64,000 nt of DNA from Linyphia triangularis (Eukaryota > Arthropoda > Arachnida > Araneae > Linyphiidae): NCBI GenBank assembly GCA_963978545.1, contig OZ021724.1, forward strand, positions 99,895,163 to 99,959,162. The letters run 5' to 3'. Positions within the stretch are counted from its first letter, which is position 1, and each line of letters opens with the position of its first letter. Positions 1 to 12,620 of the stretch are shown piece by piece. The position numbers were made by a program, and so were the translations under genes. The notes under the pieces were generated by a model. It was given only the letters and a program-made list of their open reading frames with translations. It did not search any database and was not told the DNA's origin.

Positions 1-490
1 CTGAAGCTATCTATCTAAATCTTGTTATCACATATTCATTTTATGTATCTGTATTTACTGAAGTAAGGTTTTGTTATTATTTCAAAAACATTTTTCGTTC
101 TGATTTATTTCGTCAAAAAAAACTTGTGATTTTTAATAAATTTGAGCGATTTACAAGATAATTCATTAAAAAAAAAATAGTAAATGCATTATAACTAAAA
201 CGCAACTTCAGTAGAATAATAAGTGTCTGCTAAATGAGATGAAAAAAGAATTAGTCTTCTATATCAAGTATTTTCTGAGAAAAAGGTACATGAGTAATGA
301 AAAATGTCGTTTTGAGATAAATGCATTTTAAAGAAAGGCTTACTTACACTAATAGTTCATAATTTTATCTTCAAAAAATTATTAAAAATACTGTTAAATG
401 AGGTATCATTTTAAAGGGGAGAATTCAAATTTTAATAAACTATACTAAACTCAAAATAAATTTTTTATGAATTTTTGAGTACAACTCCCC
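1..490 (+). repeat. Family R element, 5' part cut by window edge
   Basis: Positions 1-320 match 22228-22540 in the same orientation, including the shared stretch GTGTCTGCTAAAT and the run TTTTCTGAGAAAAAGGTACATGA. Positions 360-430 match the reverse complement of 22003-22070, so the family has inverted ends. The apparent right end is ACAACTCCCC at 481-490, comparable with the CCAACTCCC end of the complete copy. No coding frame is seen. A non-autonomous DNA element is the likeliest class, by inference. Confidence 0.55.
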
Positions 491-1199
491 TTTATTTATA
501 ACCTAGATAACAAAAAAATATCCTAACTTCATTCCTATCCTCGCTTTAGCATCAAGATCCACAAAAGCAAATAGATTATTTAAACATCAAATACAGTCGC
601 ATTCCCACAATGCTACTCTACATTCCATTCCGAAATTCTAACACATCCCGTCGTGCATTATACGACGTCATAAAACTCCTCTAACTCCAAAACCTGCTGA
701 TAACGTTGAGTATGAAACGTGTTGCTATCACCTCATAAAACAAAACCATTACGATACGAGTCCGGGAATTTCTGATACAATATCTCTCGCAAGAATGGCA
801 ACAACAAGTCTCCTTTCTTTTTTTTATTCTATTTTGAACATTCATCTGTGCGGCTACAGCACGCACGGCTCTCTTGCACGCCATTGGACGGTCACGGAAA
901 AGGAATCCCTTAGCGTAGGGAAAAATAGGGGAAAAGACTTCCAATTCGAGAGCTATTTATGAGGCGTGGGTCCATTTTGAATTGATTTTTGCGCCGAGAG
1001 AGAGATTCCATGATTTATTGGCGAAGGAACTTGAGATCTTTTTCGGCGCGGACAGGAAAATCATCAGGGATGGATAAAGAAAGATGTGATATAATTTGCG
1101 TTGATTTTGACTTTTTTTTCTTCTTATGTATGTTTTTAAAGCTTTTTTATTTCTGTTTGCGTTTTGAGCTTGAAAAGTTAAGGTTTTAAAAAATTCAAA
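491..1199. other. No gene seen; partly higher-GC unique sequence
   Basis: No repeat family from this window is recognised here. The part around 830-1080 is richer in GC than its surroundings and contains CG-rich words, but no convincing exon, motif or RNA structure was found. Short open frames on both strands have no recognisable domain. Confidence 0.4.
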
Positions 1200-1300
1200 T
1201 ATTCTGTTGACATATTTGTACCAAATTTCAGTGTTGTGATACATTGGAAGTGGACTTTTGAATGTCTTTCGTTTGAGAACTTTAATCTTATTTCTAACAC
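1200..1300 (+). repeat. Fragment of a family E tandem unit
   Basis: The order of words (TTGACAT, TTTGTACCAAATTTCAG, GTTGTGA, GGAAGTGG, then CGTTTG and AACTTTAA) follows the E unit at about 51373-51450. Only one degenerate unit remains, and head and tail are absent. The SINE at 1327 lies just downstream. Confidence 0.5.
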
Positions 1301-1326
1301 TTTTTGCATTATTTTTTCCCAATGGA

Positions 1327-1503
1327 TTGGTTGGTTGTTTTCAGGTTATCTGGCGCCGTCAGCAACACGAGGGCTATAATGCGCCGAAACATTCGTCATT
1401 AGACAAGCCAACATACATTTACAAACACCCATACCATACACGGGATTCGAACCCGCAACCTCCCGGTCTAGAAGCCAGCACTCTAACCACTATACCGTTT
1501 GGT
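1327..1503 (-). mobile_element. tRNA-derived SINE, copy 1
   Basis: On the minus strand the element starts with a tRNA-like head: an A-box-like TAGTGGTTAGAGTG and a perfect B box GGTTCGAATCC, with TTCTAGA where an anticodon loop would lie. A body with TGCGCCGAAAC-like words (plus strand) follows, ending in a short AACC-type tail. It is bordered by near-identical 15-bp direct repeats TTTTTTCCCAATGRA (1312-1326 and 1504-1518), the expected mark of LINE-driven insertion. It carries no protein. The head looks closest to a tRNA-Arg(TCT) type, but that is tentative. Confidence 0.85.
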
Positions 1504-1518
1504 TTTTTTCCCAATGAA

Positions 1519-2223
1519 GTAATTGAAATAAAAACACATTAATAGACAATTAAACGGTTTCCAACCTCTCAATGATGCTTCTACTAATAATAAATCTTAA
1601 AATGTGGAGTGCATAAGCTGCTATATTAAAAAGTTGTATATAATGAGAAGAAGAAAACGAAGTGAAATTTGGAATTTCATTTTTTTTAACATGCTTTTAT
1701 TAGTTTCACCTGTATGTTTGCTTGCAATCGACTCGTTTGGGCTTGATTTTGCCCTACTTTGAGAGATCAGTTTTGATTCAAACTTTGTACATTTGTCAAA
1801 GACCGATGACAATACAATAATTCAATAAGTTTGTCGCTTTATCACAAGGATTAGCTCGTGTTGCTCTTGCGCCGTTAAATTCCAACCAACCAACCTTCTC
1901 CTGAATCGAACCCTGGTGTGCCGTTACCCGTTACAATTCCAGTAGTCACATAGCCTATAATCGACAGTTGATAATGCAGACATTTTAAAGATTTGTCGTG
2001 GGCACGACGGTTATACAAAGCATGTTTTTTAGTCGCATTATCCTTATCAGGATCTTCAGGATTAGTGATATTTCATATTCAGAGACAAGGTAGTGTTTTG
2101 TGCCAATTAATACGGCGTGTACTAAGGCGTACACATGACTTAAATTTGAGACAAGCATGTAACTATTGGCAGGAACAACTGGAGAGTTTTGTGTACTTAA
2201 CTAAAAAAAATTATGGTTTACAG
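1519..2223. other. No gene seen; possible SINE tail at 1852-1893
   Basis: Mostly AT-rich sequence without a recognisable gene. At 1852-1893 the plus strand reads CTCGTGTTGCTCTTGCGCCG followed by AACCAACCAACC, resembling the tail of the window's SINE family in the opposite orientation, but the tRNA-like head is missing. The 79-codon open frame at 1993-2232 has no recognisable motif. Confidence 0.35.
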
Positions 2224-2653
2224 AAAATATAATTAATAGTTTTAAAAACTAAAAAACACGCTTTAATAGAAAACCAAACTAAAAAGTAGAAAATAATTAA
2301 TAGTTTAAAAAACTAAAAAACACGCTTTAATAGAAAAGTGAACTAAAAAGTAGGAAATAATTTTAAATTAGTTTAAATTAAGAATAGAGTGATTAAGAAG
2401 AAATATTTATTTTATCGTAAAAAAGTGTTTGGTGCTTTTTAAGATATTTTCATAATGGCTCTACTTTTACCAATATCTATCATTAAATATTTACAACAAT
2501 TGACATCAAGCACCCCACGCTTTTTTACGATAAAATAAATAATTCTTGTTAATCACTCTATTCTTATTTCAAACTTATTTAAAATATTTTCTACTTTTTA
2601 GTTCACTTTTCGATTAAAGCGTGTTTTTTAGTTTTTTAAACTCTTAATTATTA
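2224..2653. repeat. Foldback element with duplicated left arm
   Basis: Arms at about 2291-2435 and 2509-2653 are near-complementary over about 145 bp; both include AAAAAACACGCTTTAAT and its complement. The spacer is about 73 bp. The outer part of the left arm is tandemly duplicated with a 64-bp step (CACGCTTTAATAG at 2257 and 2321). No coding potential. It directly precedes family K sequence at 2657, so it may have inserted into a K copy. Confidence 0.7.
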
Positions 2654-2656
2654 TTA

Positions 2657-2925
2657 TGATTTTTTTTTTCAATGGTCGATTAAATAATATTTTATCGCGA
2701 TTGGATGACGGCAAATTGATTTGGTAATATTTCCTAAAAGTGGTCGTTTAGTGAAAGTGACAGCCCCCAAAATTTGATAGAATTGCCATCGAAATGAATT
2801 TTTTTGGTCATGTTTCAGCTCGATTGGGTGACGGTAAAGGGGTTAATTAGGCCTCCGCATATTTGTTTGCCATCGACAACAATACGAAATCGAAGTTAAT
2901 ATAAATAATTTAAAAAGACACACAC
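2657..2925 (+). repeat. Family K repeat, copy 1
   Basis: Shares with 20630-20790 and 54750-55010 the words GATTGGATGACGGCAA, ACAAAATTTGATAGAAT, TTTCAGCYCGATTGG and the end TCGAAGTTAATATAAATAAT. It has no open frame and its class is unknown. The tail would fit a retroelement 3' end or a non-autonomous DNA element. Confidence 0.6.
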
Positions 2926-3125
2926 ACTTATCTTAAAATACGTCTGCTGAATTTGATGTCCCTTGATTTTTCAAAATAGGTAAACGTCATAAATAGTGTT
3001 CTGTCTTTCTGCCATGCATTTTCAAGAATAAAAAGTAAAGATACTTCGAAAATATTATAATGAGATACTAAATGGAACTTATGTGTAGAATATATTAAGG
3101 AGTTGCACATTATCATCAGCAGTGT

Positions 3126-3126
<1 letters not shown>

Positions 3127-3159
<33 letters not shown>
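3127..3159. repeat. Poly-A tract
   Basis: An uninterrupted run of about 33 A. It is not clearly attached to a recognised retroelement 3' end. Confidence 0.9.
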
Positions 3160-3256
3160 CACTAGCGATTTTAACAACACAGTTGTACCAAGTCCATGTA
3201 TTTGGTTACATTCAAAACACAGCTGCTAAAGGAATTAAACATATTTGAAGAAACTT

Positions 3257-4123
<867 letters not shown>

Positions 4124-4499
4124 GATTACTGGCACTGGTAGCATTTGTAACATTGCTTGGTAAAAGTTATTTTTTGAAAAAAAAAAATGTGATTTGGTTT
4201 TGTGGTAGGTTTTATGCATGGTCACATCATTTACTTACATTCACATAATTTTGTAAAAATCGAAAGATAGGAAAATGTTCTTGCTATAAATCCTTTTTTA
4301 TTTTTACAATGAAAATTGCCTTAAGAAATTTTTAAAATAGAAGACTCGTATTTTGCAATTTGATTCAAGCCCCCTATATATTCAGAATTGACTTTTATTT
4401 GGAGCTTCACTTCTTTTTTAGTAATCTCAGTTATGGAAACCTTTGTCAGTTTATTCTCTGCATAATTAAACTCTGTGCAGCATGTCAATCAAAAGCGTC
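4124..4499. other. AT-rich spacer, nothing recognised
   Basis: Lies between two B copies in the same orientation. No repeat, exon or RNA structure was identified. Confidence 0.4.
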
Positions 4500-5078
4500 T
4501 TCTTACTTTCAATTATCCATATGTTTACATAGGGTAATGAAAGTATAGTATTCTGTAAAAAAAAATCAATATTTTATATTTTTTTTATTTTTTCATTTCT
4601 CCACGTTTTGGGACATCCTGATATCAAAAAAGTGGTCGAGAAAAAATGCATGTCTGTGGTTAACATAACTTCCGAACAAACTGACCTACGATGTTCAAAT
4701 TTTGTATGCTGATTAGTGGTGGCTGTGGAACCTACCATTAAGGTTTTTGTCAAAATCGCGCATGTGCATAAGGTTGAAAGAATTTAAATTCACGTTTATC
4801 AGCAATTGCTTGCAAACGGCTCTAATGATTTAGATTAAAATCTCTGTGGTAATGCCTCTTAAGGTGTTCTAATCGTTCCCACCTCCGAAATTCCCGTATA
4901 AATGGTATGAAAGCGGGAAAAAATTGAAAAATGAGTATCTTTAACACAGAGTTTTCTGACTTTGAGCATCGTGCATCAACGATTGCTTTTTATTTGTTTC
5001 ACGCACAAGAAAGGACAATGTAACGTTTATCGAATAACATGGTCAATTTTGCTATCTCGGCGTATTTTTTTTTTTTTT

Positions 5079-5422
5079 TAACCATTTTATGGTACCGAAA
5101 TTTCTTCAAAAATCCCAAATTTTTTTCTGATTTTAAAAAAATAGTTCATACATTCCTGAAGAGAATGATGTTTTTATCTTATTCCTCCGGTGATTAGAAC
5201 GCCACAAAATTACCTGTGATTTAAACATCACTAATGGGCGTAACACCTTGAAGCGTCTGCTTAAAGTGCGTTTTTAAATTTTTTTTAAATAACAAAACAC
5301 AATATTTAAAAAAAACGTTTTCTCAAAGATATATAAATAGTATCTTATACATAAAATAAATTTTTGACGTAAAAATGTACATAAATAAAGTTTTTTTTAT
5401 TTTCGGTACCGCACCCCCTTAA
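5079..5422 (-). mobile_element. TTAA-bounded MITE F1, internally deleted
   Basis: Its sequence is the inverse of both ends of F2: GGTACCGAAATTTCTTC at the left, and TTTCGGTACC then CACCCCCTTAA at the right. The central part of F2 (about 390 bp) is missing, with the junction near 5277. The left terminal repeat is eroded, lacking the AAGGGGG part. It lies in opposite orientation to F2, 65 bp away. Confidence 0.7.
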
Positions 5423-5487
5423 AAAACCTTGCCAAAATTATCGCCAAGTTGAACATTTTTATTTAAATGAGTGAACATATGAAAACT

Positions 5488-6215
5488 TTAAGGGGGTCTG
5501 GTACCGAAAATAAAAAAAACCTTTATTTATGTACATTTTTATGTCAAAAATTTATTTTATGTATGAGATACAATTTATATATCTTTGAGAAAATGTTTTT
5601 TTAAATATTGTGTTTTTTTATTTAAAAAAAATTTAAAAACCAAGAAAAATCCATAATAATTGATGTTTGCGTATTTTGATATAAGTCAAGAAAAAAATTT
5701 TTTTTTTCAAAGTGAAAGCTTTCTGTAATACATAATTATATAATGAAAATTTTGTCTTCACAGAATTTTGATAGGTGAATTAAAAAAAAAAAAAAAAATT
5801 CTCAAAGTTAAAATATTGAAATTTTTGCTTTTTTTTATGTTATCTTTTACGCTAAAAATTATATTTAAAAACAGAATTAAAAAAATAAAATTCCGTGAAG
5901 AAAAAATATTTAAAACTATATAAATTAAATGCTCCAAAAATTTGAATAGCCAATTGTTAATGGTTCTGGAAATATATCGATTTGAATATGCAACATCTGT
6001 GAAAAACACTAGTGCTCGAAAAACGCACTTTAAGCAGACGCTTCAAGGTGTTACGCCCATTAGTGATGTTTAAATCACAGGTAATTTTGTGGCGTTCTAA
6101 TCACCGGAGGAATAAGATAAAAACATCATTCTCTTCAGGAATGTATGAACTATTTTTTAAAATCAGAAAAAAAAATTGGGATTTTTGAAGAAATTTCGGT
6201 ACTGGACCCCCTTAA
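5488..6215 (+). mobile_element. TTAA-bounded MITE F2, full length
   Basis: Starts TTAAGGGGGTCTGGTACCGA and ends with the near-complement GGTACTGGACCCCCTTAA, with TTAA at both edges. This is the target duplication known for piggyBac-type transposons, so a piggyBac-like MITE is inferred. At 728 bp it has no transposase; the 83-codon minus frame at 5758-6009 is low-complexity. Confidence 0.72.
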
Positions 6216-6288
6216 AGCAAATTTTAAAGCAATGACCAAAAATATAGTGTAATTGAAAAGTGTGCGATGTTCTACACATCTAGTTTTT

Positions 6289-6911
6289 CTAGCAGAGAGC
6301 CATCATGCAATCCTTTGCTTCTTTTTCATTAGTTTAAAATAACTAAACAGTTAATAGCCCACGTTCGCTTACTTGCGTAATAGTGTTGAATTTATTCGCC
6401 TTGTACTCAAATAAACCTGTCCCTCCGTAGAAAATAACCTTTTTATTTAATACCTCTAGCTTACATGTCAGAAGCAATTTCATGTAAATCCCCATAGCGC
6501 CTTGTAGCCGACATGACTTAATATTCACCTGATTAAGCCTGAAATAAGGCCTCAATTACATCTCGTGATTCGCCCAGCGCTTCCGCCGTTGCCACACGAC
6601 CGAACCTAAAAACACAAAACGTCTCAATTAAAGCCGGTGGCGTGACAACGGCCGTAATAAGTGAGTGGAGAAAAACTTCTCGGATGGCAGCAGTAGAAAA
6701 CCACCTCAACACAAACTCACACACGCAGACGATAAACGCGGGGGAAAAGTGGTCCATGTCAACTCCAGACGTATTTGGGCAATAAAACTGAAATGCAAAT
6801 TGCCTGATAAGGAATTAATTATTTTTTATCAAGTTATGACACTTTTAGTTATCTTAAAAGAAAGTTATAGCGAATGTGTCTGTATATTATTGCTGTTGGC
6901 GCTTTCGAGAG
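6289..6911. other. Unique stretch with GC-richer core, no gene called
   Basis: The core 6560-6680 contains GCGCTTCCGCCGTTGCCACA followed by ACAAAAC and TCAATTA. A similar order of words occurs at about 59170-59215 (ACTTCCGGCGTTGCCACACA, ACAAAACATTCAA). This may be an old repeat or a duplicated non-coding element. Open frames at 6343-6757 and 6665-6916 show no known domain. Confidence 0.35.
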
Positions 6912-7125
6912 ACTAATTAACCCACTTTCTGTCATCCAATCGAACTGAAACTTGATAGATGCACTCGTTTTTTATGACAATACATTCTATTAAGTTTTGG
7001 GATGGTCACTTAAATTCCACTTCTACACACGCTTTTATTGGAGCTTCGAGAAACTAATTAACTTACTTGCCCTTATCCAATCGAATTGAAACATGACATA
7101 TAGACTCGTTGTCTATGACAATACG
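6912..7125 (-). repeat. Family K repeat, copy 2, two tandem pieces
   Basis: Two K-like segments in the minus sense start at about 6915 and 7057 (142-bp step). Each has AATTAAC, then ATCCAATCGAAYTGAAAC, then GACAATAC. They correspond to the TTTCAGCCCGATTGGATGAT part of K. Confidence 0.55.
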
Positions 7126-7375
7126 TTCTATGAAGTTTTTATAGCAAAAGAAAGTTAATTAATAACACCGAGTAGTAGTTTTTAAGTAGTGGTCAAACAC
7201 TATAAAGACTGAATAAGGTATCAAAGTCACTTAAATAATATTAATAACATATAATAGTTGGCAATGAATATAAGAAATACTTTGTGTTTAAGGTTAAATA
7301 TTTATAGTTATATTAAAAAAAATATATATATATTCCAAAATGTTAATAAAAAGATTTTGGAAAGGAAAAAAAATA

Positions 7376-7710
7376 TTAAGTGGGTCTAGGATTCAACATT
7401 TAAAAAAATTTCAAACTTTTTTTATAATTGTAAAAAATAACGAAAATATTTCTAAATAAAATAACATAAAAATTGCATTAGTATAACTTGAAATATGTAA
7501 GTGTTTGTAACATGACAACTGTATCTAGAACGTGCTATCTGGAAAATTTTAAACTGATTTTCTCGGTAACATTAACTTTTACTTTCCACAACTTTTTTTC
7601 ATTTATATTTCATTAATTTGTCTTCAGGAATTGTGTATTTTGATTTAACTTTATTTAAAAAAGTTTCTGGAACTTAGCATAATACTATGGGATTTATATA
7701 GTTTTTGCAA

Positions 7711-7742
<32 letters not shown>

Positions 7743-7974
7743 ATAATATGAATTATACGTATAATATATAAAAAAAATATGTTTAAATATATCAAACTGA
7801 GTAAATGTCAAAATTTTGAAGTTTTTTAATTAAAAAAAAAATATCCGAATTCAAATTTAATTATTTAAAATAGTTTTTTGATTTTCAAAGCATAATACAT
7901 TACTGCGTAAAAAATTTCAGAAAAATAATTTCTGAAATAAAGATTTTAGAATTTTAAGTTCTGGTCCCCGTTAA
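7376..7974 (+). mobile_element. Degenerate TTAA MITE, F-like
   Basis: The left end TTAAGTGGGTCTAGGATTC and right end TTCTGGTCCCCGTTAA are imperfect inverted repeats, similar to F. The span of 599 bp is close to F2. The interior is AT-rich and not clearly homologous to F2, so this could be a separate subfamily or a chance pairing. Confidence 0.45.
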
Positions 7975-7988
7975 AATTTCGTTTCAAC

Positions 7989-7989
<1 letters not shown>

Positions 7990-8022
<33 letters not shown>
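7990..8022. repeat. Poly-A tract
   Basis: A run of about 33 A, preceded by ATT and followed by CTTTTTACG. Confidence 0.9.
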
Positions 8023-8025
<3 letters not shown>

Positions 8026-9052
8026 TTTTACGTTTAATAAATAAAACAATCATACACGACTTTTCCAATTATAGAAACACCATTACTCATTATCACAATC
8101 AACATTAAAAAAAAATATATAACTTACGCCACTTTTGAATTCAATAATCGCATCGAAAGAAAATAAAAGCTCACCGAAACAATAGAAAAAGAATTCTAAA
8201 AAGGAAATGGATATGGCAGAAAAATCGTTTGCTGGTAAAGTTATGGAAAATAGGGAAAAAAAAAAAAGAAAAAAAATAGAACTGTCGAGTTTATTAATAT
8301 TGCACATAGAACCGTGCGCACGCAAGGGCTGAATTCGCGCGTCTATTCCACGCCCCTGCACTGTCACGCGAGGAGCTTGCAGGGAAAAAGGGCTACGATT
8401 TCCGCGGTTTCCCTTTTTTTTTTTATTTTTCGGGAAAAATACACCGGTTTTCTGGGATTTTTCGTTCTTTTAATCACGTAAAGTGTTTTGTCGACTCCTG
8501 GTGTGAGGTGTAACGCCTCATTTTCTGTTTTGGGACAGATCGAAAGATTTTTTTTTTTTTGGTCTTCCGACTATTGGGTATCACGTGACAGAGGAAATAG
8601 TTTTTGAGAAAAGTTCGAAGAGCGGAACCTGGCAACAATGGAACATTTTGTCTAACAGCATGAGAAGGATGTGAAAAAGCTGTGATGATGAATATTCAGT
8701 GGTGATTGTTGTTACACATTTAAAGCACGGACATTTTTTGAAACCGCGTTGTAAACTCTTGCAACAAAATTACTTTCAAAATTAACTAGCGCCTGGTTGA
8801 AAGACAATACTTAACAGTGGCGGCTCGTGGTAAACTGTTAATGTTGTCGGAACAGTGTTCCCCCCCCCCCCAATTACTTCACACATTCATTCATAAATAG
8901 AAATTCTATTATCTTAATCACACAAACTCAAAGTTTTCTTTAAATATTTACAAAATGAAATGAGAAAGAAAATATATTAAAAAATAAAAAACTTATTTTA
9001 ACTTTTTTATAATGGGGCTCCATGTTCAATTATAAATTTTAGTATTAACTTA
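8023..9052. other. Unique sequence with GC-richer island, no gene called
   Basis: 8300-8400 is GC-rich for this window (AATTCGCGCGTCTATTCCAC, CACGCGAGGAGC). It resembles the isolated islands at 13,300 and 59,150 in composition only. No open frame with a recognised motif. A poly-C run lies at about 8861-8872. Confidence 0.35.
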
Positions 9053-9740
9053 TAGTCCGAGAAGGGACTCCAATTTTTGGACCCCATCGAACATCATTCT
9101 GAATTTTTTATAGAAATTGGAGAAAAGCGAGTAGACTACGAATCCACTGGTCTGCCGTGACAAAAATGGCCGAAACTGATCAAAAATCGACTTGGAATGA
9201 GTTGAACTAAAATCCGATCGCCAAATATGTCACAACTTGCCAAAAAAAGGGCAAATTTTTTTGTCTGGAAACATTTTTTTGCATTTTCGGCATTTGTCTG
9301 CATTTTCATTTTCAATGAGAAAAAGCGCAAACGATTTCTGATCTCTGGCTCGGAAAACTTGTATCTTTTAAAAGTAAGCCACTTTGGCGACATCAGTTAC
9401 GTCATCAGTGACTTAATGTTTCTTGCCAATTTGCCTCATTTGTGAAAGATGCAAGTAAGCTATAGCCACACATCCGAATCGTCTACAACCTTCTTAATTG
9501 AAAATCAAAGAGTGAGGGTTACCGAATAAAAAAAAATACTAATTATTTGGCAAGTTATGGCACCTTTGGCAATTGGATTTAGTTCAACTGATTAAAAGTC
9601 GATTTTTGACCAGTTTCGGCCATTTTTGCCGCGGCAGACCACTGGATTCGTACGTAATCTACTCATTGTTCTCCAATTTCTACAAAAAATTCAGAATGAT
9701 GTTCGATGGGGTCCAAAAATTCCACTCGCCTCTCAGTCTA
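9053..9740 (-). mobile_element. Family A long-inverted-repeat MITE, copy 1
   Basis: Ends TAGTCCGAGA and TCTCAGTCTA are complementary and the two halves pair along most of their length (GGACCCCATCGAACATCATT at left, its complement at right). The centre carries GTTACGTCATCAGTGACTTA. TA at both edges would suit a Tc1/mariner-type TA target. Non-coding; open frames on both strands are translations of the palindrome. Confidence 0.85.
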
Positions 9741-10555
9741 TTAAGAATTAACTAGAAAACACTTGTAAAACATATCACTAAAATTGTTTCCGTTTGATGG
9801 AAAAAATTCTAAAAAATTTTCAGTTCTCTCACACCTACACAACCTCACCCACACACACACGAACCAATCAAAACATCGAATTTAAGTACAGCCGAAATCG
9901 CAAAATTCGTAAGGGCTGCATTTGGCACCACGCCAATATACATTTAGAGTGGAGGGCGAGTACATCCTATCAGTTGTTTCCATGGCAACGTGACAGTTAT
10001 TTGAAAGTTTCACTCTCTGGCAGTACTCGCTCGACCATCATCAGATTTAGTTGATATCTTCGCGTTATTTTTCCTCAATTGTGCATTTTTCCTCATTTTT
10101 TACTTACCGTAGAAATTCCTTCTTCATTTGCGATTCTAATCTTCATTTAAGAAAATTAATAAAATAAATAACCAAAGTTGACTGGTAGTTGGTAAATTTT
10201 AATTTTAAACAAATTATTTAGATGCAGCCCTGCTGTACTTGCTGTAGACTCCACTGAAACTTGTTTTAGATGAATTTCAGTTTAGTTTAAAATAGTGATA
10301 TAATTTTTAAATTTCACTCAGTGTGGTTGCTATTTCATTTTGCAGTCGAACCAACTAATTTGCGTTAGTGCCGTAAATGCCAAAAACGTATTCGGGTACA
10401 AAAATTTAATTGCTGTCAGTTAATTTTGGTGCCTATAGACTTTGCCATTTTAAATCCACTACTGCATTTTAACTAGATGCATTGCACAACTTTAAATTAC
10501 ACTTTAATACTGGTCACTGTATTTAAATTTGACTTGGGATAGTGTTATTTATCAT
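9741..10555. other. Unique sequence, no gene called
   Basis: Moderately complex sequence around 9880-10060 includes CATGGCAACGTGACAG. An 86-codon frame at 9794-10054 has no recognised motif. No repeat from this window matches. Confidence 0.35.
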
Positions 10556-10870
10556 TTTAATTTTTTCATTCATTTGAAAAAATTTCCAGTTTGCCGATAT
10601 TTTTTGCGATAACTTTTGTATTGGATTACATCGATTTTAATCGAAAATCATTCTAGTTATTTCAGGCAATTGCTGAACAACATCCATTTTTCAACGGCAG
10701 ATGCTTTATGCGCATACGCAATTTTGACATAAACCCACTGGTCCACTAACCCGTACACAAAAGTTGAACCTCGTAAGTTAATATGTTCAGAAGTTATGCT
10801 GGCCACAGACAGTTATGCAAATACGGACAGACATTTTTCCTATACTACTTTTTTAAATTCAGTACAATCT
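10556..10870 (-). repeat. Family B remnant, copy 3
   Basis: In the minus sense it keeps the B order: CAGACATTT, GAAGTTATGCTGGCCACAGA (plus strand), TTTTGACATAAACC, CGCATACGCAATTTTG and TTTGCCGATATTTTTTGCG. Head and tail are lost. Divergence is clearly higher than in the other copies. Confidence 0.6.
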
Positions 10871-10889
10871 AAAACGAATAGAAATGCAA

Positions 10890-11037
<148 letters not shown>

Positions 11038-12384
11038 AATTAATCCTATCGGAACATTTATTATATATAAATGCCCCAGGGAATTTCCTAATTATAATAT
11101 TTAAAAAATGAGCAATTAAAGAAATTTTTATTGAAACTTTATTTCGATGTGTTCGAAAGCAAATAAATCCAATGAACAACAAAATCCTACTTAACAACAC
11201 TATTGGAAAATCTTTTATAAGTTGAAAACAAAACACATAAAAAGATATTTATGAACTAATTGTTAATTAATTAAGGTATATAAATAAAATATTTCTTTTG
11301 CGTTCATAAACTGTGATTTGGGACATGAAAATCAAATGCCGAAATTAAATCCGTGCAATCAATAAAATTATTCATCAACTTTATATAAAAGAAAACCAAC
11401 CTTTTTAAATTCGTTTGACTTCCCAAAGCTAAACAATTAAAAGCCAAGTGATTTATATATATATCCGTAATGTCCAATAATAATATTTTAGTAATAAATT
11501 AAAAATCTATTATCCGAAAACGTACATCAACAAAAAGTTCGAAACAAATGACTTTTTATTCTCGATAGTGTAAGGAAATAGTATTATTTTCTTTGCACAA
11601 TAAGGCTTCTTGCAGCAAAATGAGTTTTACAGAATCGAAATAATGGGGTGAAAACAAAATCGCAGCTTCGCGAATTTAGCAATTGTCAGGAATTAAAAAT
11701 ACATTTATACACCTGTATACCATTCGTAATATTTTAAATCAGGATGGATTTTACAAAAAAAAAAAAAAAAAAAAAAAACTGTCAACTTCACAATACTTAA
11801 AATGGCCTTAATTGCAAAACTTATGTTGAAAAAGATGCCCCAGAAAGGATACTGCTGATCATTATTTCTATTGCTTATAAAGGTAAGGCTTCAGAGTGAA
11901 TTGCAAAAATATCTGGAAATTAGGTACGGTATCATAAAATTACAGTTTGATTTTCATGAATGATTTATTTTAAAAATAGCTGAATTTTAATTTTTATAAT
12001 ACCTCTGTATGAGAAAGGTCAATGGCAAAACTGTTCCTGAGGTAAAAGTACATTAATAAAACAATGGAATCATATCTTTAAAATTGAACAAAATGTAAAG
12101 CATTTGAAATCAAGACATACATCATTTCAGAAAAATTTAGGGGTGAGGACTTTAGGGCCTGTATCCAAATTAAGTGTTATAATTTCCAGTTGCTAAGATT
12201 ATGTTTTACGTCTAAAAAACATGTATGTATGCCAAGTCTTTCTTAAATGAATATATCAAAGGTTCAAAATAAATTGTAATAGGGCGAATATTACAACATT
12301 GTTCTCAACAACTTGTGAATTTATTTTTTCCAATTTAAGAAGCAAAACTCATTATAATTAGATAAATTTCAAAAATAATAGATG
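11038..12384. other. AT-rich sequence, nothing recognised
   Basis: No gene and no match to the named families. It contains a poly-A run at about 11756-11779. Confidence 0.4.

Positions 12385-12620
<236 letters not shown>

Larger units (their letters stand above)
4500..6288 (+). mobile_element. Family B element, copy 2, split by two insertions
   Basis: The head is at 4500-4550 and the 3' end is at 6216-6288 (GTGTAATTGAAAAGTGTGCGATGTTC). B sequence is interrupted at about 5079-5422 by F1 and at 5488-6215 by F2; the short B island at 5423-5487 (CCAAAATTATCGCCAAG, then ATTTAAATGAGTGAA) keeps the expected order. This shows both F elements landed in an existing B copy. Confidence 0.75.

Noticed and set aside
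957..1322. 121-codon minus-strand frame
   Set aside because: Lys/Asn-rich composition from AT-rich DNA, overlaps an E fragment, and has no motif.
1258..1542. 94-codon plus-strand frame
   Set aside because: It is mostly antisense translation of SINE copy 1 and repeats at SINE copy 3 (47946-48167).
5758..6009. 83-codon minus-strand Phe/Ile/Asn-rich frame as a transposase relic in F2
   Set aside because: Low-complexity AT-driven composition and no DDD or DDE motif context.
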